From: Tillus elongatus
Taxonomy: Eukaryota; Arthropoda; Insecta; Coleoptera; Cleridae
Assembly: GCA_964006375.1 (NCBI GenBank)
Contig: OZ023267.1
Span: forward strand, 19,902,539-19,966,538
Length of the DNA stretch: 64,000 bases
Reading direction: 5' to 3'
In this document: one piece after another, positions 22,625-34,335 of the stretch
Position numbering within the stretch: the stretch's first letter is position 1
How the letters are laid out: the number at the start of each line of letters is the position of its first letter
Translations under genes and position numbers: made by a program
The notes under the pieces: model-generated
Told to the model about the DNA's origin: nothing
Databases searched by the model: none
What the model saw: only the letters and a program-made list of their open reading frames with translations

Positions 22625-22860
22625 TTTTATTTGATGAATTTTTTGATCATAACATCATAACATAGCCACAGATTTTTATTTGTAGTTGTCATGATTTCGT
22701 ACTAATTCAATTTTTATCTGTCTGAGAATGCTGTCAAGCAGCGAAACTGGTCACAGGAACGTTGAAGAACATCCGAGAACATATATAATTCATAAGGGCC
22801 TCTTGCTCCAGTTAGCCTACGCGCTGGCTACGCCCTTCAGCTACAAACTATGTTCATTCG
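22625..22860 (+). mobile_element. PLE terminal repeat arm (single copy)
   Basis: Same sequence as the right arm of the foldback at 43600-43833 (TTGATGAATTTTTTGATCA, CTAATTCAATTTTTATCTG, GGGCCTCTTGCTCCAGTTAG). It lies next to the PLE RT fragment, which links this arm family to a Penelope-like element. Confidence 0.7.
22717..22757 (+). ncRNA. hammerhead-like motif, probably inactive
   Basis: Layout TCTGT, CTGAGAA, stem II GCTG/CAGC, GAAAC, GTC, ACAGG. Compared with 43682-43722 the core CTGAGGA has become CTGAGAA. In standard numbering this changes G8, a catalytic residue, so self-cleavage is not expected. Confidence 0.5.
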
Positions 22861-22892
22861 TGCCATTCCAATGTTTGTTTTTTACTCTTCTC

Positions 22893-23010
22893 ACAGGGTT
22901 TTCCGGACTAGTATTTTTCAGGACTCGTATTTTTGCGGACTGGTATTTTTCCGGTCTGGTATGTTTTCCGCACTGGTATTTTTTCAGACTGGTATTTTTT
23001 GAACTGGGTT
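22893..23010 (+). repeat. short-period minisatellite
   Basis: About six imperfect units of 18-20 bp around GGACTGGTATTTTTC. Unit sequence drifts across the array. Surroundings (22861-22892, 23011-23558) show no gene. Confidence 0.7.
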
Positions 23011-23558
23011 GTAGTTTGCAAACAGACTGATAATGTTATTTAAAATAGATTGGACTTTTGTGGATAAACTGGATTTGTTCTGATAAACTGGATTTTATTA
23101 TATGCTGACTTTATTGTGTGACTTACATTTTCCTCACAATTGGATCGCTGCTTAACTATTTCCAACAAAGACGTCTGGGTATAATGAAGACCACAGCTGA
23201 GATGAGGCAGATAATTTTCAACACCCCCTTTAAATACCTATTAACCACATTACCGTCCATAACAGCCACTATTGCGCCATTTGCAATTGGCTAACATAGT
23301 TTTATTTGTTTTATGTAAACGTTTGTGATCACAGGTCGGCAAAATAGCATGTTCACTATTAAATATAGGTAGGATATCTTAGAACAGCTTTGCTACAATT
23401 AGGCACACAAGCCACCATAACCATTTAATAACACAGCTATTGTTTTTTTCTTCTGTAATGCATTTACGTTATAATTATTTGCTGCCCAAAGTAATAATAT
23501 TTTTAATATTTATTTCATTTTGAGGGGTTACATCAAGGCTGACTCGCCATGCTGTCAC

Positions 23559-23596
23559 AACTGGCGCCAAACTGGCGCCAAACTGGCGCCCAACGT
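23559..23596 (+). repeat. triplicated AACTGGCGCC motif ending in a PBS-like sequence
   Basis: Three tandem copies of AACTGGCGCC(A). The last continues as TGGCGCCCAACGTG, which matches the first 14 bases of a tRNA-Lys-type primer binding site used by LTR retroelements. No LTR pair or gag/pol was found near it, so the match may be chance. Confidence 0.35.
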
Positions 23597-24641
23597 GCTC
23601 CTCATCACGTGACTTTGATCACAGCATAACAGTTCGGGAGGATGCGACAGGTATAGTTTTCAGTGACAATTTTGTCCAAAATAATGCTGATTTTACAATT
23701 TTCTGGCCGTTGAAGTCTAATGGATAATTTGGAACCTTGTTTACCATTTAATGTTATAATAGTGGCAAAGAGTCGATGGCGAGCTGTCCCCTGAATCTAA
23801 TCTAATCTCATTATTTAGTGACCAATTGCATGGATAAATAAATGGTAAAAATTGTTTTCGTATGCTCTAGCTTTACACCTTTTGGTAGTATTTTTTCCAA
23901 TGACACAGTCAAACTAAGCAGTTGTCTTATTTGGGAGACATCATTTTGTCCTTGATCAATTTTCTTGTGCCTGGTGATTCCCTAAAAGGCGAAATTGGCT
24001 ACAGAAAAGAAAACAACCACCTGTGAAGGCAGAGAATAAGTCTCTAAATCTGTATTTGTTGTGGAACAGTTGCACAAAGAGGGGCAACAATTAACGTATA
24101 ATTTTTGTTTCTGAAAAGTAAAAATTTACTATTAAAAGCTTATTGCCTTTCATGTCATTGTCAACTGGCTTTTTATTAATTCTCATTGCACATAGAAGTC
24201 GAAAGTAATAAACCAAAAGAAGTTAAATGTTAAGTGATGGCGAAAACATTTCATGACTGACAAATTTAAACTGACCTTAAGTTTATAATGTGTTATTTCC
24301 AATGCGTTAAATAAAACAAGATGCAAGTATAAATTTTGGCAGTTACAATAAACGAAAATGCCGGAGGAACCGTTGCAAATACTTCAAGACTCGTTTCATG
24401 AACATTCTTATATCATTATAAATCTTGTTCTGTAATGAGCTATTAACAACATTCAGTTTAGGGCTATCGGGGAGCTAATAAGGTGCAGTGAAAACACTTT
24501 GGCGGTCCCGTCTTTGGTATTTCGGACCTTTCAGACCTGTTCTCTACAATCAGAGGCGTACGTACGTAACAGTCGACAGTAAAATTTTACCTATCCACAG
24601 CTTAAAGATCATATGATGCCAGCTTACAGCAAAATATAAAA
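23597..24641. other. no gene recognised
   Basis: AT-rich sequence without recognisable coding or repeat content. Confidence 0.45.
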
Positions 24642-24685
24642 ATCTGTGCGCAGCAAGTGCGTTATAGTACCGAATTTTCATAAGA
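24642..24685 (+). repeat. isolated terminal motif of the modular family
   Basis: Reads TCTGTGCGCAGCAAGTGCG then TTATAGTACCGAATTTTCAT. No core follows. A LINE fragment begins about 60 bp further on. Confidence 0.75.
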
Positions 24686-24741
24686 TTTGTAATAATATAC
24701 GGCAAGTGAAGAGAAGTATGCAAAATATACAACCAAGTTAT

Positions 24742-25460
24742 TCAAAGTAATGAGTCCTTTTCACTTGGTGGCATTTCTGTGGATCGAAATCTCAATTGGC
24801 ACCAACATGTCACATCAATTGCAGAAGCTGCTGCTAAGAAATTAGGTTTCCTCTTCCGGGCTCGCAAATACTTTTCACCAGCTAATCTCTATACCTTATA
24901 TACTTCACAAATAAGGCCAAACTTCAAATACTGCTCCCACATCTGGGGTGCCGCTGCCGCTTCTACACTCGCTATCCTGGACACCATTCATAAGAGAGCT
25001 ATACATCTCATTGGTGACCCTACTTTCACCCAAAGGCTGCCATCCCTTGCCCACTGACGTGCCGTTGCTGACCTGACCTGACCTGACCTGACCTGACCTG
25101 ACCTGACCTGACCTGACCTCTCTCTCTTTTATAGATATCTGCGCGGGCAGTGCTCACAGGAGCTTTCTTTCATTGTTCCTCCACCTGCTGCCCCCAACAG
25201 ATCTACCAGGGGAACAGAGCGAATGCACCCTTTAACTGTCCAGGTCACTAGACGTAGAACATCTTGTTATGCCCGCTCTTTTGTCCCGAGGACTTCCAAG
25301 TTGTGGAATTCCTTGCCGGCACATCTTTTTCCTTCTGCTCCGAACCTCCAAACCTTCAAGTCCAGAATTAACAAGTTGCCTCTTTCCTCCTTGTCGACAC
25401 CCACGGTACGATGGTATTTAGGCTGTAAGTCCTCGTGGTGTGTTGTTGAAATATTTAAGA
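24742..25460 (+). pseudogene. CR1/Jockey-type LINE ORF2 C-terminus
   Basis: Reads LGGISVDRNLNWHQHVTSIA, then FRARKYFSPANLYTLYTSQI, YCSHIWGAAAASTLAILD and, after a stop and a pentanucleotide expansion, PPPAAPNRSTRGTERMHPL and SKLWNSLPAHLFPSAPNLQT, ending in STPTVRWYLGCKSSWCVVEI. This is the post-RT region typical of CR1/Jockey-type elements. It has a close paralogue at 33776-34335. Truncated at the 5-prime end and interrupted by a stop at 25056. Confidence 0.85.
25068..25118 (+). repeat. (GACCT)n pentanucleotide expansion in the LINE
   Basis: About ten units of TGACC/GACCT. The paralogue at about 33990 lacks it and keeps an open frame across the site. So the repeat grew from a single GACCT within the codons of this copy. 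Confidence 0.9.
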
Positions 25461-25462
25461 AA

Positions 25463-25485
25463 ACTGAACCACCGAGGCTCCTATA
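25463..25485 (-). repeat. SINE head fragment
   Basis: ACTGAACCACCGAGGCTC on the plus strand equals the extreme 5-prime end of the SINE at 53881-54180, in the same orientation. Only about 20 bp remain. Confidence 0.5.
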
Positions 25486-25825
25486 ATAGAAAATATTTTT
25501 TTTTCAATTTCATCGGTAATTATATAAGAAATTATACAATTTAATAATTTAATTTAATATCATAAAACACCACTTGAGTAAAATGTATCTGTTTGGTTGT
25601 TTGGTTAAGTAGTAGGTACAACTCCAATGGAAACGACATAATTAATGTCTAAACTTAAAAAAATAATAGAAGAAATACAGGATGGGGCTCCTCCGCATTA
25701 TCATTAAATATTATTAATATTATAAATAATATTATGTTTATTATTATTTATTTAATTTAAACCTAACCTAACGGATAAACAAAATATAGCAAATTACGAT
25801 GTTTTAAGTTTGAACGTACTAAACA
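25486..25825. other. no gene recognised
   Basis: AT-rich spacer with poly-A and TAAT-rich tracts and no coding features. Confidence 0.5.
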
Positions 25826-26775
25826 GGTCGCAGCAAGTGCGTTATGGTAGCAAATTTTCATAAAAAAATGTTTTTACTAGCAAATATGTTTTTTTAAGAA
25901 AGCATCAAATTTGCTTACCAGTATAACTTGTATAGGCCAAACATAATGTACCATGTTTCATCAAAATAACTTTATTGTTTGAAAATGTACAAAAATTTTC
26001 CGAAAATCAACTTAAAATGTTGCCGAAAAAACTGGTTTCTCGGCCAACGAACCTTATAGGTTAATAGAAAATTGAGCTATACAAATTTAAAGCATTTAAT
26101 AGCAATTCGCTCCCATAACGCACTTGCTGCGTCCAGAATGTCTTTTCTTACAAACATGAATTATATTTCGATGAAAAAAAAAAAAGAAAATTTGTATCAT
26201 CAAAAACTTATGGGCCAGCCTGTGATTGTAGAAATAATTTTTTAAGATGTAGCTATAATTAACGTATACAATTTTTTTCGTATCTTGTATAATAACGGAT
26301 ATATTGAGCTTTATTGGTTGTTTGAGAAGATTCGCTAAAAACTATATACCATTAAACGATAAACTCTATAGCTAAAACTACTGCCAAAGCATCAGAGAGA
26401 GGGTCTATTTGACAAGAATTTTCTGAAAATATTTTTGTAAAATGAAGGACAATGACGGTTGAAGTTGAAACTTCAGGGTTTGTAAAACATTATTCTCGTG
26501 ATATTTTCTCTACAGAACCCGTATTAGTTTCAGTTTCTTTGCCTAATGTTGCGAATTTTGACGTTTCAAATCGCGACTTTGACGTTTTGAGGACAACCCC
26601 AAATTTTTTTCTGTAAATGCCTATAACTTTTTTGGCTTACAGATCTAAATTTTAGTACGTACTTTACTTTTAACGATATAAAGCCGCTTACCAAATTCGG
26701 TTGCCCCCACTTTGTTATTTCCGGAGATATAAAAATGTTCCGAAAGAAAGCGCAAAATTTTCCGGGATAAAACAA
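25826..26775 (+). mobile_element. composite modular element (type A plus middle part), truncated
   Basis: Type A MITE unit at 25826-26137 with inverted family termini, followed by the same middle block as at 12672, 27929 and 55182 (ACTTATGGGCCAGCCTGTGA, ATATTGAGCTTTATTGG, ACTTCAGGGTTTGTAAAAC). It stops near AATTTTCCGGGATAAAAC before the leader and (AT)n core. It contains the uninterrupted LINE target region at about 26465. Confidence 0.8.
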
Positions 26776-27075
26776 CTAGGTACCTATATTCTAAGTTTAA
26801 TACAAATAGTAGGTAAATAATAACCCAACTTTTAATTTTAACTTAACTTTAACAAAATGACTGTAATAGTATATTATGATTGAAACATCCAAGGAAACAA
26901 ATATGAAAGTGATAGGTAAACTGCAAAATAATACAATAAGTACTTATAATATCTAGATAGGTGCTACAAAGTACATACATTCCTAGTTAAAATTATATAA
27001 ACAAATGTTTAGGTTAAATTATTAAAATTTTAATTTCAAAATTTTGTATTGTTTATATTTATTTCATTTTCAAAA
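26776..27075. other. no gene recognised
   Basis: AT-rich, A-tract-rich spacer between two modular elements. Confidence 0.5.
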
Positions 27076-27440
27076 AGTATGGATACAGCAATAATAAATA
27101 AGTGTTGAACAGAGTTTAAGTGCGTTATGGTGGCGAATTGTCATAAAAATATTACAAATGGTGATAACCCAATGTCCCACTAAACTAGAATCTTCAGTTT
27201 TGATACATAGTAAAACCTATATAAAAGCAACGTGGATACTAAATTAAAAAAATAACACAATGAGCTTCACAGATAACTACAAATTTGTTTTTAAAAACCT
27301 TTTTTGTTATTTTGTTTGCAGAAACTGGTTCGATTGAGTTGATTAAAACCGATCATTCAAGCAATTAATATGGAAAATACTTACCTGCCACCTATAACTT
27401 CATAGATGCATTCCGTTTGTAAATAAAAATTTAATTTTAG
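27076..27440 (+). mobile_element. modular element, core type B, partial
   Basis: Shares AAAAAGTATGGATACAGCAA, the degenerate terminus TTTAAGTGCGTTATGGTGG and the following core with 29205-29803. It is cut where the GC-richer linker begins (GTAAATTTGCAGATTAGC). Confidence 0.7.
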
Positions 27441-27606
27441 GTAAATTTGCAGATTAGCACATGGGGGTTGCTTAGAAAAATCTTTCCAGAAATCTGCCCA
27501 GACCCCTTTTGGATGCCCAAACCACAAGAAGAATTTCTTGCAAACAGCCCACAAGAAAGTTACGGGACCAAGAGTGAATAAGGGTGCTGGGCGGAGAAGA
27601 ATATAA
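27441..27606 (+). repeat. GC-richer linker module
   Basis: Same landmarks as 4840-5037 (TTTGCAGATTAGC, TGGATGCCCAAACC, GGGTGCTGGGCGG) and again directly followed by a family terminus. Confidence 0.75.
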
Positions 27607-27611
27607 CAAAC

Positions 27612-28834
<1,223 letters not shown>

Positions 28835-28919
28835 AAATGTGAGCGAAAAGTCCGAAAGAAACAGCTTAGTTGGATCTCTTTAAGCTGCCTTTATCCCATT
28901 TTGCAGCTATACCTTCTTA

Positions 28920-29080
28920 CAGTCATTTTTACCGCGCGCAGAACCTCCATATTTACCGCAGGTCCCGTAACTTTCTTAGGGGTTGCTCCAAAGCAATTTT
29001 TCTTGTTTACATTGTTCTTGTTTATGCATTGAGGGTGATTGTAGGCATGCAGAAGGAGAAGAAGAACCACCGCGACGAAG
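28920..29080. repeat. diverged fragment of the GC-rich module
   Basis: Resembles the centre of the palindrome at 40120-40260: CAGGTCCCGTAACTTTCTTA, AATTTTTCTTGT and GTTTATGCATTGAGGGTG, then GAGAAG and CGCGACGAAG. Confidence 0.55.
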
Positions 29081-29204
29081 TATTTTCAATTTATGTTTAA
29101 ATTGTTCTCAGTTCATTTAAAAAAATATTTTTCCAAAAATGATATTGAGGTTACCTTTTTCGTCGGTCTTACATAGTAAGCTGCAATATTTGATCATTTT
29201 CAAA

Positions 29205-29803
29205 AAGTATGGATACAGCAACCGTAAATACGTGTTGGAGAGGGTCTGGGTGCAGCAAGTATATTATGGTAGAAAATTTTCGTAAAAATATTTCAAATCT
29301 GATAGCTCAACAAATTTCCCATTAAACTAGAATCTTCAATCTTGAACCATAGTAAAATCTATGTAAACGCACCGTGGGTACTAAATTAAAGAAAAATTAC
29401 ATAATGACCTTCGCGGATCACTACAAATTTGTTTTAAAATACCTTTTTTGTTGTTTATTGTTTGCAAAAACTGGATGGGTTGACTAAAACAAAACCACCC
29501 AAGGAATTAATAAGCAAAAATACCTGCCATATTCATAATTTGACAGGTGCATTCCCTTTGTAAATAATTAATTTTTTTCTGAAAAACTTTTATAACTTTC
29601 ATGAAATTTGTATCACAATTTTTTTAAAGGCCCTTGCAGTACTTACATATTATATCTAAGACCAAATTTTCGCTAATTGGGACTCTTAAACCGATCTCCA
29701 AGGTCCACTTAAATTTACAGAATTAGTTTTAATAATATATCTTACTAATACTGTACAAATTTTATGAAAATTCACTACTATAATGCACTTGTTGGGTTCC
29801 GAA
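29205..29803 (-). mobile_element. modular element, core type B, inverted copy
   Basis: Inverted relative to 5036-5666. Ends are GGGTGCAGCAAGTATATTAT (29248) and GCACTTGTTGGGTTCC (about 29785). It lacks the (AT)n found in the 5-kb copy, where that sits between the two arms of the core. Confidence 0.75.
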
Positions 29804-30485
29804 ATTTGTATTTTTAAGTGTAGACATTAATTAAGTCGTTTCCATTAGAGTTGTACCTACTAGCTAACCAAACAGCCAAACAGATACATCTTACTCGAGT
29901 GTTGCTGCTATTCGCTTGTTATGTCTATTATTACACACATAAAAACTTTCAAGCTGAACACTTGACTCTCCTTCAGAATTTGTCATATAGAAAATAATGA
30001 CTTCCGTATTCTTTCCAAAATTCAGAGAAACACTTTCCGGACATGTGACTATATATCCTCATAATATATTGTGTTTAGCGCCGGGATGTTACAAATTCAC
30101 TTATTGTTCCTTTTATTGTGAAAGGAATCGGCACGTCCCATATTACAGTGGTTTACAAGAAGGTGCCGACCGTGTTGCTGGGATATAAAAATTTTAATGG
30201 CGAGTTGTAAACAATTTTGAAGGAACTGTACAATGTTCCGAGAAGTCGTTCATTCATAAGATCCTACAGGCTCGACAGATAAAGACAAAATCCCCATGTA
30301 ACCGTTTGCTGAACAGAGATGAAGGCTGGTGCGAAGAGATCACATGGCATAGTAACCCAACGATTTACTAAAGTATAATCCGACAAGAGGACCATTGAAT
30401 TGCGGAACAGTGGCGTTTCCTTAAATGTTTCTATATAGGGGCAATATTCACTATGTGAAAACTGGAATTTGTGATGAGCACTAAT
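29804..30485. other. no gene recognised
   Basis: Short open frames only (29997-30188 plus, 30264-30515 minus), with no family motif. Confidence 0.45.
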
Positions 30486-30489
30486 AAGT

Positions 30490-30592
30490 ACACTTGGAGT
30501 GACCCAAATCACCACAACACATATTTCAGAGACCTTACGATCGTCTCGTTGACAATGTCAACATCTTCAGAGGAAGAAAATTCTAAACTAAA
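30490..30592 (-). repeat. PLE left inverted arm with hammerhead-like stem II
   Basis: On the minus strand it contains CTGAAGA-T-GTTGAC-ATT-GTCAAC-GAGAC. This is the order core, stem II (six perfect pairs), core of a hammerhead, except that GAAAC is GAGAC. A pairing stem I was not found. Confidence 0.5.
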
Positions 30593-30674
30593 AAAAAACG
30601 TTAAAGTATTTGGAAGAATAGTTAAAATTGAACAATATAAGTCAAGACGTCTGCAAAGAATATTTAACTCTAAC

Positions 30675-31770
30675 TAGCCTTTGGATAAAACAAAATATTT
30701 TCCAATTTAACAATGAGTTTTTTAAACAAACTTAAGGCACAGCTATGGGCAATCCATTATCTCCTTTTATTGCAGATTTGTTTATGAGTAGATTTGAGAC
30801 GGATTTAAAAAATAAAAATGGGTATTTCCCTAGAGTTTGGTTTCGTTATGTCGACGATATTTTTGCAGTGTTTGACACAAATATATGTAAGGTTGAAGAA
30901 TTTACCGAAAAACTAAATAGTCAATTTGATTCAATAAAATTTACCCACGAAATAGAAATCAACAATAAACTTTCTTTCCTAGATGTACTAGTTATTAAAA
31001 ATAAAAATAATGGCTCGCTTGATTTCGTTGTCGATAGAAAGGAAACGGCTACTATTAGTTATATTCCTAACGACTCACATCATACGTTTGCACAAAAAAG
31101 GCTAGTTTAAATTTCTTGGTAAATAGATTGATTAAATTTCCGTTAAGTAAAAATAGATTTAATACAAAATTAAAATACATAAAAAATGTGGCGAGATATA
31201 ACGGTTACTCGGATGGTTTAATAGACAAATTGGTTAACAAACACAGAACAAAGAAAATGATATCTGAATGTAGGACATTTAAGAAAGATAAAATAGACAA
31301 AAAATTTGTGTTTACTTTATGAACCACGAATCACAAAGGGTTTGGAGAGTATTTTTAAGAAAGCCGATTAACATTTGACTTTTTCGACGAAAAGTAATTT
31401 AAAAAATTTGTTGGGTAATACGAAAGACAAAGACAAAGTCACTGAAATGTCCGGTATTTATGAGATTAGTTGCAAAGATTGCGATCTTAAATACGTGGGC
31501 CAAACTAGGAGAAACATAGCCACCAGATTTCGTGAACATCTTGCACCGTTACGATATGGTACGGTGGACAAATCATGTGTGGCACAACATACATGGGATA
31601 ATAATCACCACATTGACAAAGAAAATTTGAAACTTGTCACAAATGTAAGACATCAAACTATGCTTGATTCATTGGAAAGTATTTTTATATTAAGATCTAT
31701 TAAGAACAAAACTTCATTGAATCGTGCGGCATCTTTAATTTCAAGTCCTTTATTTTCACTTTGCATTTGA
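30675..31770 (+). pseudogene. Penelope-like RT and GIY-YIG endonuclease, truncated
   Basis: Starts within the RT (QNIFQFNNEFFKQT, a stop, then GTAMGNPLSPFIADLFMSRF). The catalytic motif RYVDDIFAVF is at about 30845 and FLDVLVIKNK follows. A frameshift near 31100 leads to LNFLVNRLIKFPLSKNRFN. A stop and a second shift around 31320-31375 lead to the endonuclease: GIYEISCKDC, YVGQTRRNIATRFREHL and KSCVAQHTWDNNHHID. The GIY and YVG halves of the GIY-YIG signature and the Arg of the catalytic helix are present. The RT fingers are missing. Dead copy of an EN-plus Penelope-like element. Confidence 0.88.
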
Positions 31771-32331
31771 CCTCCTAAACACTCCTAATTTGTCTGGTAG
31801 AATAATAAATTACTGTCAATAACTCGGCCGGTTTATACATATACTAATCTCTACGTTTGTCTCGACTTAAAGACCCGTTCGTTCGTTTGTATATATGTAG
31901 TCAATATAAATACTTTCACGAAGAATTAAAATCAATAGAAATATAGTTTTTATGTAGTATTTTAGTTGAATTATTTAGCCTTTGTTAGAGTTAACTTGGT
32001 GAGACCGACACCCGGGTTTAGTTTTTTATTTAAAAAAGATAAGTTGAGTTGATGTTGTTTATCTCACCAGATGTCTTTGTCGGCATGATCCAATATCCAC
32101 ATAGCAAATTTCTAGATCGAGAGGGCACGTGCAGATTCCTTAAATAACTCGGTTCCTTTAAACCTATATTAGATAAGGGCTCATAAATTTGTCGACCAGA
32201 AGATTAAAAGCAGGTCTTCAACCTCATAGTTTCACTACACAATAAACAAACGATCGTTCTTGGACGACAATTTTACTTCGGACTAGTTCATTTACCTTGA
32301 CGCGATATAAATACACTGGAGCTAGTTTTTA

Positions 32332-32434
32332 GTTTAGAAATTTCTTCCTCTGAAGATGTTGACATTGTCAACGAGACGTAAGGTCTCTGAAATATGTGTT
32401 GTGGTGATTTGGGTTTCTCCAAGTGTACTTATTA
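32332..32434 (+). repeat. PLE right inverted arm with hammerhead-like stem II
   Basis: Inverted partner of the arm at 30490-30592. It lacks the four bases GATC present near the GAGAC of the left arm. Same CTGAAGA, GTTGAC/GTCAAC and GAGAC layout. Confidence 0.5.
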
Positions 32435-32699
32435 GGGGCAATATTAGTAATGTCGATCGGTGGTTGCTGAATTCCAATATCCACGCCATAGCATGCTTGG
32501 CGTTGATTAGCACTTTTAAAAGGAAAATTCACTGGAAAGTAATTTTAATGCTGACAATCGCATGCGGAGAGTACGTTATATATCAAAAATTATCATGTAA
32601 TATTGAGAATGTGTTATTAATATTTTCAAGATAGATTAATGTCTGAAAATCGGCTCAGGAAACTCCAATCTATCATAGAAAGATAGAGGCCGTAAAAAC

Positions 32700-32945
32700 C
32701 AGCCATCTCGGTGCGGAACCAGGTAATATGTTGTCAGGACAGCACCGAGATGGGGACCCTGTCGTACATCACACAATGTTTTAGGAGGCTGGCTACCATA
32801 GCCGTGTTACTTTATAGGTGTGTTCTCGCTGTAATTAGTATGCCGTACTGGCGAGCTCTAATTAGAGCGAAACCGGTCTGCAGTTCTAGTTATGGTGAGA
32901 ATACATCTAGCCTTACATACATTGTCCCTATGTTATATCATTTCT
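32700..32945 (+). repeat. repeat M, plus copy
   Basis: Shares CATCTCGGTGCGGAACCAGG, ACTTTATAGGTGTGTTCTCG, TCTAATTAGAGCGAAACCGG and CCTTACATACATTGTC with 52621-52862. The preceding 32435-32699 holds nothing recognised. Confidence 0.7.
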
Positions 32946-32974
32946 GAGTAGACTAACCAACGTAGAACTGGGAG

Positions 32975-33775
32975 ATAATTTTTTGTTGGTATTTTTCTAT
33001 GTCTCTAACCTTTTTACCGGTGTCCCAGTGAATCAGACTCTCCTACTCTTGAAGAGTTTGCTTGCCTCATTTTCATTCGGTATTGAATCCCAGAGGGCTC
33101 TCCATGCCTTGGTCAAGGTCTGCTTGGCTCAGAATTTCTTCTCGTTTGATGACAAAATTTTCGTCCAGAAAAAATGGTCTCCCCATGGGTAACCCCTTGC
33201 TACCTTTCTGCGCAGAGGTATTTATGAGTTTCTTTGAGGGGGAACTGGTTTTCAGAGATTATAATCCCTATTTGAGGTACGTTTCTTCCTGATCACGTTA
33301 TGTTGATGACATTCTGGTGGTTTGGTCTGGTACCGTGGAGCAGCTCCACCTGTTCCAGGGTTGGCTGAATGCGCTGCACATCAACATCGTTTTCACGATT
33401 AAGTTAGAAGCTGAGTTGTCCATAAGCTTCCTCGATCTGAAGTTGAAGATGAGTAACCACAGCATATCATTTGCCATCTATAGAAAACCCACTCAAAAAG
33501 ACCTCATTCCATTCAAGTCTTGCTATCATATGTCCCACAAGATGGCCTCACTTAGATTTTTGGTTGACACATTGTTCAGTCCCACTGTCGGGGACTGACT
33601 TCATCAGAGAATTAAACCTCATTAAGCAACTCGCAGTCAACAACGAGTACCCACTCAATATAGTCGATAAGATGGTCAACAGAAAGAGCCGTCAGCTCTT
33701 GATAGAAGCGAGCACCAGTTTACCCCTCGCTCAACCTGAGAGGATATCGTATTTCCCTCTCACTTATTGTGGTCC
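32975..33775 (+). pseudogene. second Penelope-like RT fragment (different family)
   Basis: Three frames together read SNLFTGVPVNQTLLLLKSLL, GLPMGNPLLPFCAEVFMSFF, RYVDDILVVWSG, INIVFTIKLEAELSISFLDL and FAIYRKPTQKDLIP, then IKQLAVNNEYPLNIVDKMVN. These are Penelope-group RT blocks, clearly divergent from the 30.7-kb copy. At least two frameshifts and a stop are present. It is joined at about 33775 to a LINE tail and has no endonuclease. Confidence 0.82.
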
Positions 33776-34335
33776 TGTGTCCTCTTCCGGGCTCGCAAAT
33801 ACCTTTCACCAGCTAATCTCTCTACCTTATATACTTCACAAATAAGGCCAAACCTCGAATACTGCTCCCACATCTGGGGTGCCGCTGCCGCTTCTACACT
33901 CGCTATCCTGGACTCCATTCAGAAGAGAGCTATACATCGGTGACTCTAACCTCACCCAAAGGCAGCCATCCCTTGCCCACCGACGTTCCGCTGGTAACCT
34001 TTTTCTCTTTTATAGATATCTGCACGAGCACTGCTCAGAGGTGCTTTCTTCCATAGTTCCTCCACCTGCTGCCCCCAACAGATCTACCAGGGGAACAGAG
34101 CGAATGCACCCTTTTACTGTTCAAGTCAGCAGACATAGAACATCTTGTTATGTCCGCTCTTTTGTCCCGATGACTTCCACGTTGTGGAATTCCTTGCCGG
34201 CACATGTTTCTCCTTCTCCTCCGAACCTCCAAACCTTCAAGTCCAGAATTAACAAGTTGCCTCTTTCCTCTTTGTCGACACCCACGGTACGATGGTATTT
34301 AGACTGTAAGCACTCGTGGTGTGTTGTTGAAATAA
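33776..34335 (+). pseudogene. CR1/Jockey-type LINE ORF2 C-terminus, second copy
   Basis: Begins abruptly within FRARKYLSPANLSTLYTSQI and continues YCSHIWGAAAASTLAILDSI, RYLHEHCSEVLSSIVPPPAA and TLWNSLPAHVSPSPPNLQT to CVVEIKK. Most of it (33879-34358) is in one open frame. Same family as 24742-25460, but without the pentanucleotide expansion. 5-prime truncated, with a PLE fragment immediately upstream. Confidence 0.85.

Larger units (their letters stand above)
30486..32434 (+). mobile_element. Penelope-like element with inverted terminal repeats
   Basis: Arms of about 105 bp in inverted orientation (30486-30592 and 32332-32434) enclose an RT and GIY-YIG endonuclease gene that lacks its N-terminal half. 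Arm landmarks, on the plus strand of the right arm, are TTCTTCCTCTGAAGATGTTG, ATTGTCAACGAGACG and CTGAAATATGTGTTGTGGTG. The element is internally deleted and frameshifted. Confidence 0.8.

Noticed and set aside
23030..23700. LTR retrotransposon around the PBS-like sequence
   Set aside because: No terminal repeat pair, polypurine tract or gag/pol reading frame was found. Kept only as a weak finding.
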